A program made the translations under genes and the position numbers. Of a stretch of DNA of 64,000 nt, positions 7,610 through 17,575 are shown in pieces. The stretch is from positions 1 through 64,000 of the forward strand of contig JBEONO010000013.1 of the NCBI GenBank assembly GCA_040544425.1. Direction: 5' to 3'. The notes beneath the pieces are model-generated. The model worked only from the letters and a program-made list of their open reading frames with translations, had not been told where the DNA came from and searched no databases. The number at the start of each line of letters is the position of its first letter. The stretch's first letter is position 1. Source of the stretch: Solimicrobium sp040544425. GTDB taxonomy: Bacteria; Pseudomonadota; Gammaproteobacteria; Burkholderiales; Burkholderiaceae_D.

Positions 7610-9292
7610 ATGAAAAAAATATCAGCAAAAAAATTACTGACCGTACTGGCTATTTCTTTAAGCGGCACGCAGGTTCACGCCGTTCCGCTCGAATTTCCGA
7701 TAGGTGATTTCAGCGTGACCGGCAGTTTTGATTCGACGATTACTGCCGGTACCGGCATCCGTCTGAAGAACCAGTCATGCGGCCTGATCTTGCGCGACAC
7801 CAGCGGTTTGGCGCCGGGCGGCTCGCAACCAAAGGGCGCCGGCGCGCCGGCCGGTTGCAGCGAATACCTGTCCGGTCTGGGCGACCAGGGTGACCTGAAC
7901 TACAACAAGGGCGATGCGTTCACCACCTATTTGAAGGGTACCAGCGAGCTGCTGCTGAAATTTCCGAACAGCGTGAAATTCATGGGCCGCGTGAGCTGGC
8001 TGAAAGATTTTACGGCTACCAATATCACCGGCTATACCAGCGTTGGCAATCCGCCCGGTGTGGAAGGCCTGACCGGTCCTGCGCATGATCAGCTGGCGTT
8101 CAAGGCACGGCTGCTCGATTTCTGGGTCAGCAAGGATCTGGATGTGGGTGACCAGAATATGCGCATCCGGGTTGGTAATCAGGTGATCAGCTGGGGCGAA
8201 AGTCTGTTTATCCCGGGCGGCGTGAATCAGACCAATGCTGTCGATTACATGCGTCTGTCGCAACCTGGCACACAACTCAAGGAAGTATTTCTGCCGGCCC
8301 CGATCATCAGTGTGGCCAGTGGACTGGGACATGGTCTGAATATGGAAGCCTATGTGCAGACCAACTGGAATTCCAGCTATTTCCCGCCGACCGGCAGTTA
8401 CTGGTCCGTGGTTAATGGCCTCGGTGCCGGGTCCTACAATTACGGACTGGCCAATCAGAGCAAGTCAAACACGCAATATGGTGGCGCGCTGCGCTGGCAG
8501 CCGGACGGTACTCAGGTCAATCTGGGTATGTATGCGATGAGCTATACCGATAAATCGCCAAACCTGTCGTACAACGTGGATGGTACGCACCAGGCCGGAT
8601 GGGTTTATCTGCAAGACCGGACAATGTTTGCTGTCAGCGGCAATGTGGCAGTCGGTGACTGGGCGTTCGGTACGGAACTGTCCTACCGCCCGAAAGATGC
8701 GGTGGCGCTCAATCCGGGTGCGGGATGCACCGGCAATAACGGCAACTGTTATATCGATGAGAAAAAACTGCAGTGGCACGTGACCGGCATTCTGAGCGTG
8801 ACGCCGGGTGGCGCGTATGGCAAGGTTCTAGATCTGCTCGGTAACGCGCAGACCGCCACGCTGCTGGCCGAAGCCGTGATGATCAAATACCCGGGACTCG
8901 ACCAGAACTACGGCGGCGTACCGGTCAGTGCCGGCGCGTGGAATGCCGGTCTGCTGAGCAATCCGAATGCGCCGCTGCAATCGGTCGGCAGTGCCACCTC
9001 GAGCGGCTTCAACTTTGATTTCAGCTGGGTCTATGACGGCACGCTGCTGTCCGGGTGGCAGGTGCAGCCCGAGTTCTATTACTTCCGCGCCGTGCAGGGA
9101 CACACGCCCAATCTGCTGGCAACCTTCATGGAAGGTGCGCAGTCGGCAAACGTGATTGTGACCTTGACGCAAAATCCGGCGAACTGGGTCGTCGGTCTGA
9201 ATTACGCCAAGTTCTGGGGCGGATCGAAAGTGTTTGATCAACCGCTGGCAGACCGCGATTTCTTCGGTGTGTACATCGCACGCAATTTTTAA
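7610..9292 (+). CDS. DUF1302 outer-membrane protein
   Basis: 560 residues with a signal peptide (about 1-26, ending HAVP). It is rich in alternating hydrophobic/polar strands and aromatic girdle residues, ends in FFGVYIARNF with a terminal Phe as outer-membrane barrels do, and has the family opening GDFSVTGSFDSTITAGTGIRL. DUF1302 proteins are predicted porin-like barrels. It follows the DUF1329 gene by 28 bases. It probably provides the outer-membrane part of a substrate-handling system with the RND protein downstream (inference). Confidence 0.85.
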   Translation: MKKISAKKLLTVLAISLSGTQVHAVPLEFPIGDFSVTGSFDSTITAGTGIRLKNQSCGLILRDTSGLAPGGSQPKGAGAPAGCSEYLSGLGDQGDLNYNKGDAFTTYLKGTSELLLKFPNSVKFMGRVSWLKDFTATNITGYTSVGNPPGVEGLTGPAHDQLAFKARLLDFWVSKDLDVGDQNMRIRVGNQVISWGESLFIPGGVNQTNAVDYMRLSQPGTQLKEVFLPAPIISVASGLGHGLNMEAYVQTNWNSSYFPPTGSYWSVVNGLGAGSYNYGLANQSKSNTQYGGALRWQPDGTQVNLGMYAMSYTDKSPNLSYNVDGTHQAGWVYLQDRTMFAVSGNVAVGDWAFGTELSYRPKDAVALNPGAGCTGNNGNCYIDEKKLQWHVTGILSVTPGGAYGKVLDLLGNAQTATLLAEAVMIKYPGLDQNYGGVPVSAGAWNAGLLSNPNAPLQSVGSATSSGFNFDFSWVYDGTLLSGWQVQPEFYYFRAVQGHTPNLLATFMEGAQSANVIVTLTQNPANWVVGLNYAKFWGGSKVFDQPLADRDFFGVYIARNF

Positions 9293-9352
9293 TCCGGCTT
9301 TGTAATGGGATGCTGCGGACCGCTGGTCCTGCGGAGTCACAAGTTTAAAATC

Positions 9353-9494
9353 CCTGGTCGTTCCCGCGCGGGTTTGGCGGGAACCCTGCGACTCGGCGTC
9401 CCCGTCGTTTAGCTGTTGATTCAACGGGCAAGTCGTTTTAATTAACACCGAAAACGCCACCAGGTTCCCGCCAGGTGCCGCGGGAACGACGGGG
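9353..9494. repeat. 142-bp palindromic (REP-like) repeat, copy 1
   Basis: The ends are near-complementary: CCTGGTCGTTCCCG on the left and the reverse complement of CCCCGTCGTTCCCG on the right. Second paired blocks carry GGCGGGAACC and GGTTCCCGCC. The right 33 bases match the right end of the repeat at 14629-14706 closely. It lies in the 308-base gap between the DUF1302 and RND genes. No coding sequence is seen in that gap. Confidence 0.7.
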
Positions 9495-9600
9495 TAAAAA
9501 TCGGCATTGAAAATTTTTGACACAGGAGGACTTAACGGTCCGCACTGGCCACCGCACTTTTAACCGCCCTTTTAACGATTCCTGATGGATTGTTCTCACT

Positions 9601-11997
9601 ATGCTAAACAGTTTCAAAAACGGCGCAGTCGACCGCCAGCTGACACGCCTGCTGGCCGCTCTGGAAGAGAATTGCTTCCGCTATCGCACGCCCTTTTTGC
9701 TGTGGCTGGCGGCCTTTACACTGTTCATGGGTTATTTTGCGGTGCAACTGCGCATGGATGCCGGTTTTGAAAAGCAGATGCCGACCGGCCATGAATATGT
9801 CGAGACATTTCAAAAATATCGCAACGATGTGCTCGGTGCCAATCGCCTCAATTTCGCGGTGCGCGCCAGAAAGGGCACGATCTTTACCGACGCCGGGCTG
9901 CGTCGCCTGTATGACGTGACCCAGGCCGTGATCTTTTTGCCCGGCATCGACCGGCTCGGCGTGCAGTCCCTGTGGACCCCAAACAGCTATGTCAATGAAA
10001 TCACGGAAGACGGCTTCCGCGCCGAACCGATCATTCCCGGTACGGTCACACCCGACCATCTGACCCCTGAGCTGATCGCGGCGATCCAGCGCTCAACCGG
10101 TCAGGGTGGATTTGTCGGCACACTGGTGTCGCGCGATCAGACCAGTGCCATGATTACAGCCGAACTGGCCGAAGTGGACAAAGATGGCAAGCACATCGAT
10201 TACGTTGCCTATAACCGGATTCTGGAACAGCAGATTCGCCAAAAATTTGAAGATGCCGATTTCGAGATCGAGATCATCGGGTTTGCCAAACAGATCGGTG
10301 ACATTGCCGACGGCGCCTCGTCGGTATTTGAATTCTGTGTCGTCGCGCTGATCCTGACCGCGCTCGCGGTGTACTGGTACTGCCATTCGCTGCGCTTTAC
10401 GCTGTTGCCGATTGCCTGCTCGCTGACTTCACTGGTGTGGCAGTTCGGCGCGCTGAAATTACTCGGTTTCGGACTGGATCCGCTCGGGGTGCTGGTTCCG
10501 TTTCTGGTGTTTGCCATCGGCGTGTCGCACGGGATTCAGCAGATTAATTTCATCGTGCGCGAACTGTCCAACGGCAAAACCACCATGCAGGCCGCCCGTG
10601 CCAGTTTTTCAGGCTTGCTGATCCCTGGCGTGCTGGCGCTGGTGACCGCATTCGTCTCGTTTATCACGCTCATCCTGATCCCGATTCCGATGGTGCGCGA
10701 ACTGGCCATTACCGCGTCGCTTGGCGTGTTCTTTAAAATCACCACCAACCTGGCGCTGCTGCCAATCGCTGCCTCGTATTTTCACTTTACACGCGAGTAC
10801 GCAGAAAAAGCCATGCTCAAACGGGTCAGCCGGGCACGCTGGCTGCGGCTGCTGGCGCGTGTTGCAGAACCGCGCAATGCGCTCATCGTCATTGCTGTGA
10901 CAGTCGTGGTGTTTGGTGTATCGATCTGGCAGAGCAACGGTCGGGTTATCGGTACGCTGCAACCGGGTGCGCCGGAACTGCGTCCGGAAGCGCGCTTTAA
11001 CCGCGACGCCGTCAGTATCGCGAGCGGCTATGACACCGGGTTGGACTGGCTCACCGTGATTTTTGAAGCGCCGCCTGAATCCTGTCAGAACGTGGCGTTG
11101 GGGATTTATCAGGATCAGTTTGTGTGGGATGTGCAAAACACCGAAGGTGTGCTGTCGGCCGATGCGTATTCGGTGCAGCTGCGCAATTACAGCCAGGGCT
11201 ATAACGAAGGCAATCCGAAAATGGGGCTCATTCCGATCGATCCGGACAATTACGCCGCGCTCAGTATGGAAATCGGGCGTATGCGCGGCTACATGCGCAA
11301 GGACTGCAGCATGACGGCCGTGCATTTCTTTTTGAAAGATCATAAAGCGGTCACGATCAACCGCGTGATTGCCAAAGTGAAGGCGTTCCGTACCGCCCAC
11401 GTCATGCGTGGCGTAACCATCAGGCTCGCTTCCGGTAATGCCGGCGTGCTGGCGGCCGTCAACGATGAAGTCGAACGCAGCGAAGTACCGATGATGCTGT
11501 ACGTGTATGGCGCCATCATTTTGCTGGTGGCGCTGGTGTACCGCGATTTCCGGGCAGTGCTGGCCTGCTGCCTGCCGCTGACCGTCGGCACGTTTATCGG
11601 CTACTGGTTTATGAAGGAACTCAATATCGGGCTCACCGTCGCGACCTTGCCGGTGATGGTGTTAGCCGTCGGTATCGGTGTCGACTATGCGTTCTATATT
11701 TACAACCGGCTGCAGATGCATCTGTCGCAGGGTGAAAACATCGTGCTGGCGCTGGAAAATTCCATTCTTGAAGTCGGTATGGCGACAATATTTACCGCGA
11801 TTACGCTGGCCGTCGGTGTGGCAACCTGGTCGTTCTCGGAACTGAAATTCCAGGCCGATATGGGCAAGCTGCTGGCCTTTATGTTTATGGTGAATATGGT
11901 GATGGCCATGACGGCATTACCGGCGTTTGCGGTCTGGCTGGAACGACTGTTTCCACGCAAAGAACCGATACGCACTTCAAGTCTGTTTCATCATTAA
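9601..11997 (+). CDS. RND-superfamily (MMPL/HAE3-type) transporter
   Basis: 798 residues. Two homologous halves each have one membrane helix, a large periplasmic loop and a cluster of five helices (about 240-400 and 630-780), the compact RND plan lacking the long AcrB-type loops. FAIGVSHGIQQINF and LAVGIGVDYAFYIYNRL are the corresponding fourth-helix motifs, with Asp in the second, and point to proton-driven transport. In DUF1329/DUF1302 operons this protein is thought to move hydrophobic compounds. Direction and substrate are unknown. Confidence 0.9.
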   Translation: MLNSFKNGAVDRQLTRLLAALEENCFRYRTPFLLWLAAFTLFMGYFAVQLRMDAGFEKQMPTGHEYVETFQKYRNDVLGANRLNFAVRARKGTIFTDAGLRRLYDVTQAVIFLPGIDRLGVQSLWTPNSYVNEITEDGFRAEPIIPGTVTPDHLTPELIAAIQRSTGQGGFVGTLVSRDQTSAMITAELAEVDKDGKHIDYVAYNRILEQQIRQKFEDADFEIEIIGFAKQIGDIADGASSVFEFCVVALILTALAVYWYCHSLRFTLLPIACSLTSLVWQFGALKLLGFGLDPLGVLVPFLVFAIGVSHGIQQINFIVRELSNGKTTMQAARASFSGLLIPGVLALVTAFVSFITLILIPIPMVRELAITASLGVFFKITTNLALLPIAASYFHFTREYAEKAMLKRVSRARWLRLLARVAEPRNALIVIAVTVVVFGVSIWQSNGRVIGTLQPGAPELRPEARFNRDAVSIASGYDTGLDWLTVIFEAPPESCQNVALGIYQDQFVWDVQNTEGVLSADAYSVQLRNYSQGYNEGNPKMGLIPIDPDNYAALSMEIGRMRGYMRKDCSMTAVHFFLKDHKAVTINRVIAKVKAFRTAHVMRGVTIRLASGNAGVLAAVNDEVERSEVPMMLYVYGAIILLVALVYRDFRAVLACCLPLTVGTFIGYWFMKELNIGLTVATLPVMVLAVGIGVDYAFYIYNRLQMHLSQGENIVLALENSILEVGMATIFTAITLAVGVATWSFSELKFQADMGKLLAFMFMVNMVMAMTALPAFAVWLERLFPRKEPIRTSSLFHH

Positions 11998-12007
11998 GGG
12001 ACGCATC

Positions 12008-13021
12008 ATGAGAACGCAAGACCTGCTGGATTTTTGCTATCGGCCCATCATCCTCTGCACCGCACTGCTGCTCAGTGGCGCGGCGCTGGCACAGACCGCA
12101 GCTGCACCAGCGGCACTGACAGCGCAGCCAGCGATTCACACAGCGGCCTCTACGCTGGCGCCGCTGCTTGGCGCAGCACGTGCCGGCAAGCGTATCGTCG
12201 CCGTGGGAGATTACGGCATCATTCTGCTCTCGGATGATGAAGGCCAGCACTTCCGCCAGGCCGCGGCGGTACCGGTGTCATCGACACTGACCTCGGTCAG
12301 TTTCATTGATGCTGAAAATGGCTGGGCAGCCGGAAACTGGGGCGTGATTCTGCACAGCACGGATGGCGGAGAACACTGGCTGGTGCAGCGCACGGATACC
12401 ATGGTGGACCGTCCACTGTTTTCGATTTATTTTATTGACGGCAGTGATGGCGTTGCCGTTGGTCTTTGGGGGCTGATGCTCACCACCCGTGACGGTGGCA
12501 AGAATTGGCTGGCCGATAATTTGCCGCCGCCGCCAGGTGGTGGCAAGGCCGACTGCAATTTATTCCGAATTTTTGCCTCAAGCAAAGGCAGCCTGTTTGT
12601 GACGGCAGAACGTGGGCTGGTTTTGCGCAGCGATGACCATGGCCATCACTGGCGATATGCCCAGACCGGCTACAAAGGTTCGTTCTGGACCGGTCTGAGC
12701 ACCCGCAGCGGTACCTTGATCGTGGCTGGATTGCGTGGCACGGTTTACCGCAGCGCTGACGATGGGCAAAGCTGGCAGCCGGTCAGCAGTGCCATCAAGA
12801 GTTCCGTGACCGATATGGTTGAAACCGACAGCGGCCTGGTCGCCGTCGGGCTCGATGGTCTGCGCCTCGACAGTCATGATGATGGCTTGAGCTTCACTGC
12901 GCAGCAGCGTGATGACCGCCTGCCACTGACCGCGGTCGTAGCAGGCAGCAGCCCAGGCGCGCTGGTGCTGTTTTCGCAAAAAGGAGTTGTTTCATCAGCG
13001 TTGCCCAAACCGCTGCGCTGA
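12008..13021 (+). CDS. YCF48/BNR-repeat exported protein
   Basis: 337 residues from ATG 12008 (AAGGGACGC upstream), 10 bases after the RND gene. A signal peptide runs about 1-30 (LLLSGAALAQ). The rest is a beta-propeller of repeats such as GWAAGNWGVILHSTDGGEHW and GVAVGLWGLMLTTRDGGKNW, with the Asp-box pattern of YCF48/BNR proteins. Such propellers act as assembly factors or scaffolds. Beside RND and DUF1302 genes it is presumably a periplasmic accessory of that complex (inference). Confidence 0.85.
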   Translation: MRTQDLLDFCYRPIILCTALLLSGAALAQTAAAPAALTAQPAIHTAASTLAPLLGAARAGKRIVAVGDYGIILLSDDEGQHFRQAAAVPVSSTLTSVSFIDAENGWAAGNWGVILHSTDGGEHWLVQRTDTMVDRPLFSIYFIDGSDGVAVGLWGLMLTTRDGGKNWLADNLPPPPGGGKADCNLFRIFASSKGSLFVTAERGLVLRSDDHGHHWRYAQTGYKGSFWTGLSTRSGTLIVAGLRGTVYRSADDGQSWQPVSSAIKSSVTDMVETDSGLVAVGLDGLRLDSHDDGLSFTAQQRDDRLPLTAVVAGSSPGALVLFSQKGVVSSALPKPLR

Positions 13022-13107
13022 CCGCAGCAAGCCAGTCCGGCGCGGCGCAGTGCATCGGATCGGTTACCGTATGTTTGATCAATTAAAAAAATCTGGAGAT
13101 GAATTAA

Positions 13108-14613
13108 ATGGACTTTATTACTCAAGGTGATCGCGTCACCGCCGAAACCCGGGCATTTTTTAACAAAGAACATCGCATGCTCATCAACGGGAAGTGGGTT
13201 GATGCCGTTGCAGGTGCGCGTCTGGAAGTACATGACCCGGCCGATGAAAAACGGATCGCCTCGGTGCCGGCCGGTGATCAGCAGGATATCGATCTGGCCG
13301 TCGCCGCCGCGCGCGCCGCTTTCGAAACCGGCGACTGGCACAATATGCGTCCGGCGCAGCGCGAACGGCTGCTGCTGAAACTGGCAGATCTGATCGAAGC
13401 CGATGCGCAGAATATCGCGGAGATCGAATCGATCGACAATGGCAAACCGGTGATGGTGGCGCGCTACGTTGACGTGGCACTGACCATCGATTTTTTCCGC
13501 TACATGGCCGGCTGGGCGACCAAACTCGAAGGCACCACTGCCGATCTGTCGGTGCCGTTTGTCCCCGATGGCAAGTTCATGGCGTTCACGCGCAAGGAGC
13601 CGGTAGGCGTGGTCGGTGCGATTGTGGCGTGGAATTTTCCCTTGCTGCTGGCCGCCTGGAAACTCGGTCCGGCGTTGGCAACTGGCTGCACGGTGGTACT
13701 CAAGCCTGCCGAGCAGACGCCAATGTCAGCCTTGCGGCTGGGTGAACTGATCGTGCAGGCCGGGTATCCGGCTGGTGTGGTGAATATTGTGACCGGCTAT
13801 GGTCAGTCCGCCGGTGCCGCGCTGGCCGCACATACTGGCATTAACAAGGTGACCTTCACCGGCTCAACGGCGGTTGGCAAGATGGTCGGCAAAATGGCGC
13901 TCGATAACATGACGCGCATTTCACTGGAACTGGGCGGCAAGTCGCCGATGATTGTGCTCGACGACTATGATCCGGCCGCCGCCGCCGCCGGTGCTGCTCA
14001 GGGAATTTTCTTTAATGCCGGTCAGGTGTGCTGTGCCGGTTCACGCCTGTACGTGCACAAGAAAATATTTGACCGGGTAGTGAGCGACCTGTCGGATATT
14101 GCCTCGAAGATGAAAATCGGTCACGGGCTCGACACGACGAATGAACTGGGTCCGCTGGTGTCCCGATTGCAGATGGACCGGGTTCGTTCTTACATTGATT
14201 CCGGTATTGCCCAGGGTGCCAAGGTTGCTGCCGGTGGAGATCGTTCCGGCACCAGTGGCTACTTTGTGCAGCCTACGGTACTGGTGGATGTCAATCCGAC
14301 GATGCGGGTGGTCGAGGAAGAGATTTTCGGACCGGTACTGGTAGCCATGCCTTATGACGATCTCGATGAGGTGGCGGCCTGGGCCAATGACACGGTGTAT
14401 GGCCTCAGTGCCAGCATCTGGTCGAACAATCTGTCGCAGGTGCACCGCTTGATCCCGAAAATCAAAGCTGGCACGGTGTGGGTCAACTGTCACAGCATAC
14501 TCGACAGCGCCATGCCGTTTGGTGGATATAAGCAGTCTGGGTTTGGGCGTGAAATGGGCAAGGCGTCGCTGGATCTGTATACCGAATCCAAGTCGGTCAT
14601 TATGTCGATTTAG
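13108..14613 (+). CDS. Aldehyde dehydrogenase, phenylacetaldehyde dehydrogenase-like
   Basis: 501 residues, full length for the family. Catalytic signatures are present: N176 in WNFP, E274 in LELGGKSP, C308 in FFNAGQVCCAGSR, and the NAD-binding FTGSTAVGK at about 250-258. It oxidises an aldehyde to an acid with NAD(P)+ in the cytoplasm. The overall sequence resembles FeaB/betaine-aldehyde-type enzymes. Placement next to an aromatic amine dehydrogenase module makes phenylacetaldehyde or 4-hydroxyphenylacetaldehyde the likely substrate (inference). Last gene of the operon that starts at 6199, 86 bases after the YCF48 gene. Confidence 0.9.
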   Translation: MDFITQGDRVTAETRAFFNKEHRMLINGKWVDAVAGARLEVHDPADEKRIASVPAGDQQDIDLAVAAARAAFETGDWHNMRPAQRERLLLKLADLIEADAQNIAEIESIDNGKPVMVARYVDVALTIDFFRYMAGWATKLEGTTADLSVPFVPDGKFMAFTRKEPVGVVGAIVAWNFPLLLAAWKLGPALATGCTVVLKPAEQTPMSALRLGELIVQAGYPAGVVNIVTGYGQSAGAALAAHTGINKVTFTGSTAVGKMVGKMALDNMTRISLELGGKSPMIVLDDYDPAAAAAGAAQGIFFNAGQVCCAGSRLYVHKKIFDRVVSDLSDIASKMKIGHGLDTTNELGPLVSRLQMDRVRSYIDSGIAQGAKVAAGGDRSGTSGYFVQPTVLVDVNPTMRVVEEEIFGPVLVAMPYDDLDEVAAWANDTVYGLSASIWSNNLSQVHRLIPKIKAGTVWVNCHSILDSAMPFGGYKQSGFGREMGKASLDLYTESKSVIMSI

Positions 14614-14628
14614 GGAAGAACAAAAATC

Positions 14629-14706
14629 ACGTCGTTCCCGCGGCGGCAAGCTGTGGTCGTCAACCAAACGACACTGGGTTCCCGCCTGAAGCCGCGGGAA
14701 CGACGT
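14629..14706. repeat. 78-bp palindromic (REP-like) repeat, copy 2
   Basis: ACGTCGTTCCCGCGGC (14629-14644) pairs perfectly with its reverse complement at 14691-14706. It lies just after the aldehyde dehydrogenase stop, between convergent operons, so it may also act as a terminator. Its right end matches the repeat at 9353-9494. Confidence 0.7.
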
Positions 14707-14842
14707 TGATTAAAGGGCTGTTGTCCTTCTGCGCTCACGCCCCTTGGCTTTTTTTAAGCCGATTCGTACCGCCGGATGTGCCTCTGATATTACCGCAATG
14801 GCTAATCCGTCATGGGGCAACCGCAGTCAATTTGCCGGTCGG

Positions 14843-16537
14843 TCAGGCAGTGTCAATATCATCCAGTGCCAGCAATTCCTTCATCATTTCCCGCATCTTG
14901 TATTTCTGAATCTTGCCGGTCACAGTGACCGGAAATTCACTCACAAACCGCACATAACGCGGGATCTTGTAATGCGCGATCTGCCCTCTGCAAAACGCAT
15001 GCACCGCCTCCTGGTCCAGCGCGCTGCCAGACCGCAAAATAATCAGCGCGCATAACTCCTCACCATATTTCTGATCCGGCACACCAATCACCTGAACGTC
15101 CTGCACCTCAGGATGACGATACAAAAATTCCTCGATTTCACGCGGATAAACATTTTCACCTCCACGAATCACCATATCCTTGATACGTCCGACTATGTTC
15201 ACATAGCCCTCTGCATCCATGGTGGCCAGATCACCGGTATGCATCCAGTGTTCGTCATCAATTGCCTCGCGGGTCTTTTCCACATCATTCCAGTAACCAT
15301 GCATCACCGAATAACCGCGCGTACAAAGTTCACCGACTGCGCCGCGCGCAACCGTTGCCCCGGTTTCCGGATCGACCAGTTTAACTTCCAGATGCGGCTG
15401 CACCTGCCCTACCGTGGAGACACGCTTTTCCAGCGACGTCGTGGTGTGGCTCTGGCAGCTGACCGGACTGGTTTCGGTCATGCCGTAAGCGATCGTGACT
15501 TCGCTCATGTGCATGTCACGTACCACCCGCTTCATCACTTCAATCGGACAGGGCGAGCCGGCCATGATGCCGGTGCGCAGCGTCGACAAATCAAATTCCC
15601 CAAATCGCGGATGGTCGAGTTCAGCGATAAACATGGTCGGCACGCCGTGCAGCGCGGTACAGCGTTCGTTCTGTACCGTTTCCAGCACCAGCAGCGCATC
15701 GAAGGCATCGTTCGGATAGACGATGGTCGCGCCGTGTGTCAGGCAGGCCAGATTGCCCAGCACCATGCCGAAACAGTGATACAGCGGTACCGGAATGCAC
15801 AACCGGTCCTGCTCAGTTAATTCCATCGCTTCGCCAACGAAAAAACCGTTATTCAGAATATTGCGATGCGTCAGCATGGCTCCCTTGGGGAAACCGGTAG
15901 TGCCGCTGGTGAACTGAATATTGATCGGGTCGTTGGCAGTCAGTGTTGCGGCAAGCGCCGGCAGACGCGCATCCTGCGGATCACCGCTGGCGATCAGATC
16001 AGCAAAGCGCAGCATGCCGGCAACCGGGTCGCTCCCCAACTGAATGACCATGCGCAGTTCCGGAAGTCGCGCCGCATGCAAGGCACCAGGGCTGCATTGG
16101 TCGAGCTCCGGCGCCAGCAGCCGGATCATGTCCAGATAATTGCTGGACTTGAATTCGACCATGCTGATGAGTGCCTTGCAGCCCACCTTATTGAGCACGT
16201 ATTCGAGTTCCGAAACCCGGTAGGCTGGATTGATGTTGACTAGCAGGACGCCGATTTTTGCACTGGCAATCTGAGTCAGCAGCCACTGCGCATTGTTGTG
16301 CGACCAAATGCCGAGACGGTCGCCGTGCTGCAGTCCCAGCTCAAGCAGGGCGCTGGCCAGACGCATGGATTCGGTGTGCAGTTGCCGGTAGCTATAGCGG
16401 ATTTGCTGATGACACGACACCAGCGCTTCATGATCTGGCAGACGCTGCACCATCGAATCAAAAAATTGGCCGATAGTCACTTCGATCAGCGGGGTGTCCA
16501 TGCACCCGACGTCGTAGCTCAAATTCGCTGTCGTCAT
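14843..16537 (-). CDS. Acyl-CoA synthetase (AMP-binding family)
   Basis: 564 residues. The adenylation motif FTSGTTGFPKGAMLTHRN (about 220-237), YGMTETSPVS (about 352), the HTGDLATMDAEGY motif and the C-terminal KYKMREM with catalytic Lys are all present, defining an ATP-dependent acyl- or aryl-CoA ligase. It resembles medium-chain FadD-type ligases of proteobacteria. It lies 33 bases downstream of the AraC regulator gene, on the same strand, with AAGGA ahead of its ATG. In this setting it may activate the acid formed from amine oxidation, but a fatty acid substrate is equally possible. Confidence 0.9.
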   Translation of the reverse strand: MTTANLSYDVGCMDTPLIEVTIGQFFDSMVQRLPDHEALVSCHQQIRYSYRQLHTESMRLASALLELGLQHGDRLGIWSHNNAQWLLTQIASAKIGVLLVNINPAYRVSELEYVLNKVGCKALISMVEFKSSNYLDMIRLLAPELDQCSPGALHAARLPELRMVIQLGSDPVAGMLRFADLIASGDPQDARLPALAATLTANDPINIQFTSGTTGFPKGAMLTHRNILNNGFFVGEAMELTEQDRLCIPVPLYHCFGMVLGNLACLTHGATIVYPNDAFDALLVLETVQNERCTALHGVPTMFIAELDHPRFGEFDLSTLRTGIMAGSPCPIEVMKRVVRDMHMSEVTIAYGMTETSPVSCQSHTTTSLEKRVSTVGQVQPHLEVKLVDPETGATVARGAVGELCTRGYSVMHGYWNDVEKTREAIDDEHWMHTGDLATMDAEGYVNIVGRIKDMVIRGGENVYPREIEEFLYRHPEVQDVQVIGVPDQKYGEELCALIILRSGSALDQEAVHAFCRGQIAHYKIPRYVRFVSEFPVTVTGKIQKYKMREMMKELLALDDIDTA

Positions 16538-16570
16538 GCTGTCAGTCCTTGCAGTGTGCGGTGTGTTGGT

Positions 16571-17575
16571 TCAAGACAGAAAGCCGGAACGACGCACGGT
16601 TTCCGAGGGCAGTTCGCCGAACAGTTTGCGGTATTCGGTCGAAAACCGGCTGGGGTGCCAGAAGCCGAAACTCGCTGCAATATTGCCGATGTTGCAGGGG
16701 ACTGAACCGGCGCGCAGCAACTGGCGTCGGACCTGGTTCAAACGCAGATATTTCAGATATAGAATCGGCGACAGACCGATGACTTCCTGAAAACAGTAAT
16801 TCAACACGCGCTGCTCTACATACAGAGCACTGCACACGTCGATAATGCTGATGGTCTCATCGATGTGCGCACGCATGTACTCAATGGCCTTATTCACGGT
16901 TTTCAAACGCAGCAGCGCGCTGCGTGGCAGTGCCTGGTCGATGTGGTTGATGGCACTCAAGACCTGGACAAAATTGCCGATGAGCGCATCGCAAAAGGCC
17001 TTTTGCGATGCTGGCTGAGACAGATTGAGCAGACCGAGCTGCAGTTCCGAAGCAATATTACTGATATAGCGGCGCAGATTCTCCAGCACCGATGGTTCAA
17101 TCGCGGCAAAACAGTTATGGATGGCGTTGTTGAGCGGATTACTGTCATTGCAGGCTGGCAGGTACTGACGCAGCAGATGTTCATCAAACACCAGTCCGGC
17201 CACAGTCAGATCAGGCGGCGTGCGGAAATCCAGTTCATGGTCTTCAGTGAGCACGATCATGGTCTGTTGATCGAATTTTTTTCCGGACAGCCAGCCCTCA
17301 CCGTTGGCATCGAGCGCGATGGCCAGGATGACGGAATGTTCGGGAATGGTGCCGCGCTGATGCAATTGACGGTTATTCGATTCCACGATCAGCTCGACCG
17401 CAGGCAGAGTAATTGAATGCACCGAACCGGCATAGTTGCCGCAGCCCAGCTGTTGATATTCCTGATGCCAGCCCGACAGACTGCCGGCCTGCTCATCCAC
17501 GTCGGACAGAAAACGTGACTGAATCACGGGCTCGACGTGCTGCTGAGCGGCACACAGTTGAATAGCGTCTGACAT
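16571..17575 (-). CDS. AraC-family regulator, FeaR-like
   Basis: 334 residues. The C-terminal two helix-turn-helix domain (about 225-330) includes IDVCSALYVEQRVLNYCFQEVIGLSPILYLKYLRL and a PSRFSTEYRKLFGELPSE second helix pair, diagnostic of AraC/XylS regulators. The N-terminal part lacks an obvious cupin motif and resembles the AraC-binding-like half of amine-responsive regulators. Divergent from the amine dehydrogenase operon, co-directional with the acyl-CoA ligase. It probably activates the two promoters carrying the shared 20-bp box at 6111 and 17989. Confidence 0.85.
   Translation of the reverse strand: MSDAIQLCAAQQHVEPVIQSRFLSDVDEQAGSLSGWHQEYQQLGCGNYAGSVHSITLPAVELIVESNNRQLHQRGTIPEHSVILAIALDANGEGWLSGKKFDQQTMIVLTEDHELDFRTPPDLTVAGLVFDEHLLRQYLPACNDSNPLNNAIHNCFAAIEPSVLENLRRYISNIASELQLGLLNLSQPASQKAFCDALIGNFVQVLSAINHIDQALPRSALLRLKTVNKAIEYMRAHIDETISIIDVCSALYVEQRVLNYCFQEVIGLSPILYLKYLRLNQVRRQLLRAGSVPCNIGNIAASFGFWHPSRFSTEYRKLFGELPSETVRRSGFLS

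Noticed and set aside
6379..7668. Long open frames on the minus strand across the DUF1329 and DUF1302 genes
   Set aside because: They are shadows caused by GC-rich codon bias of the plus-strand genes; no domain content.
9353..9494. CRISPR array
   Set aside because: There are inverted, not regularly spaced direct, repeats and no spacers. No cas genes in the window.
15113..15820. 235-residue plus-strand frame inside the acyl-CoA synthetase gene
   Set aside because: Antisense shadow of a clear AMP-binding enzyme; composition is unlike a real protein.
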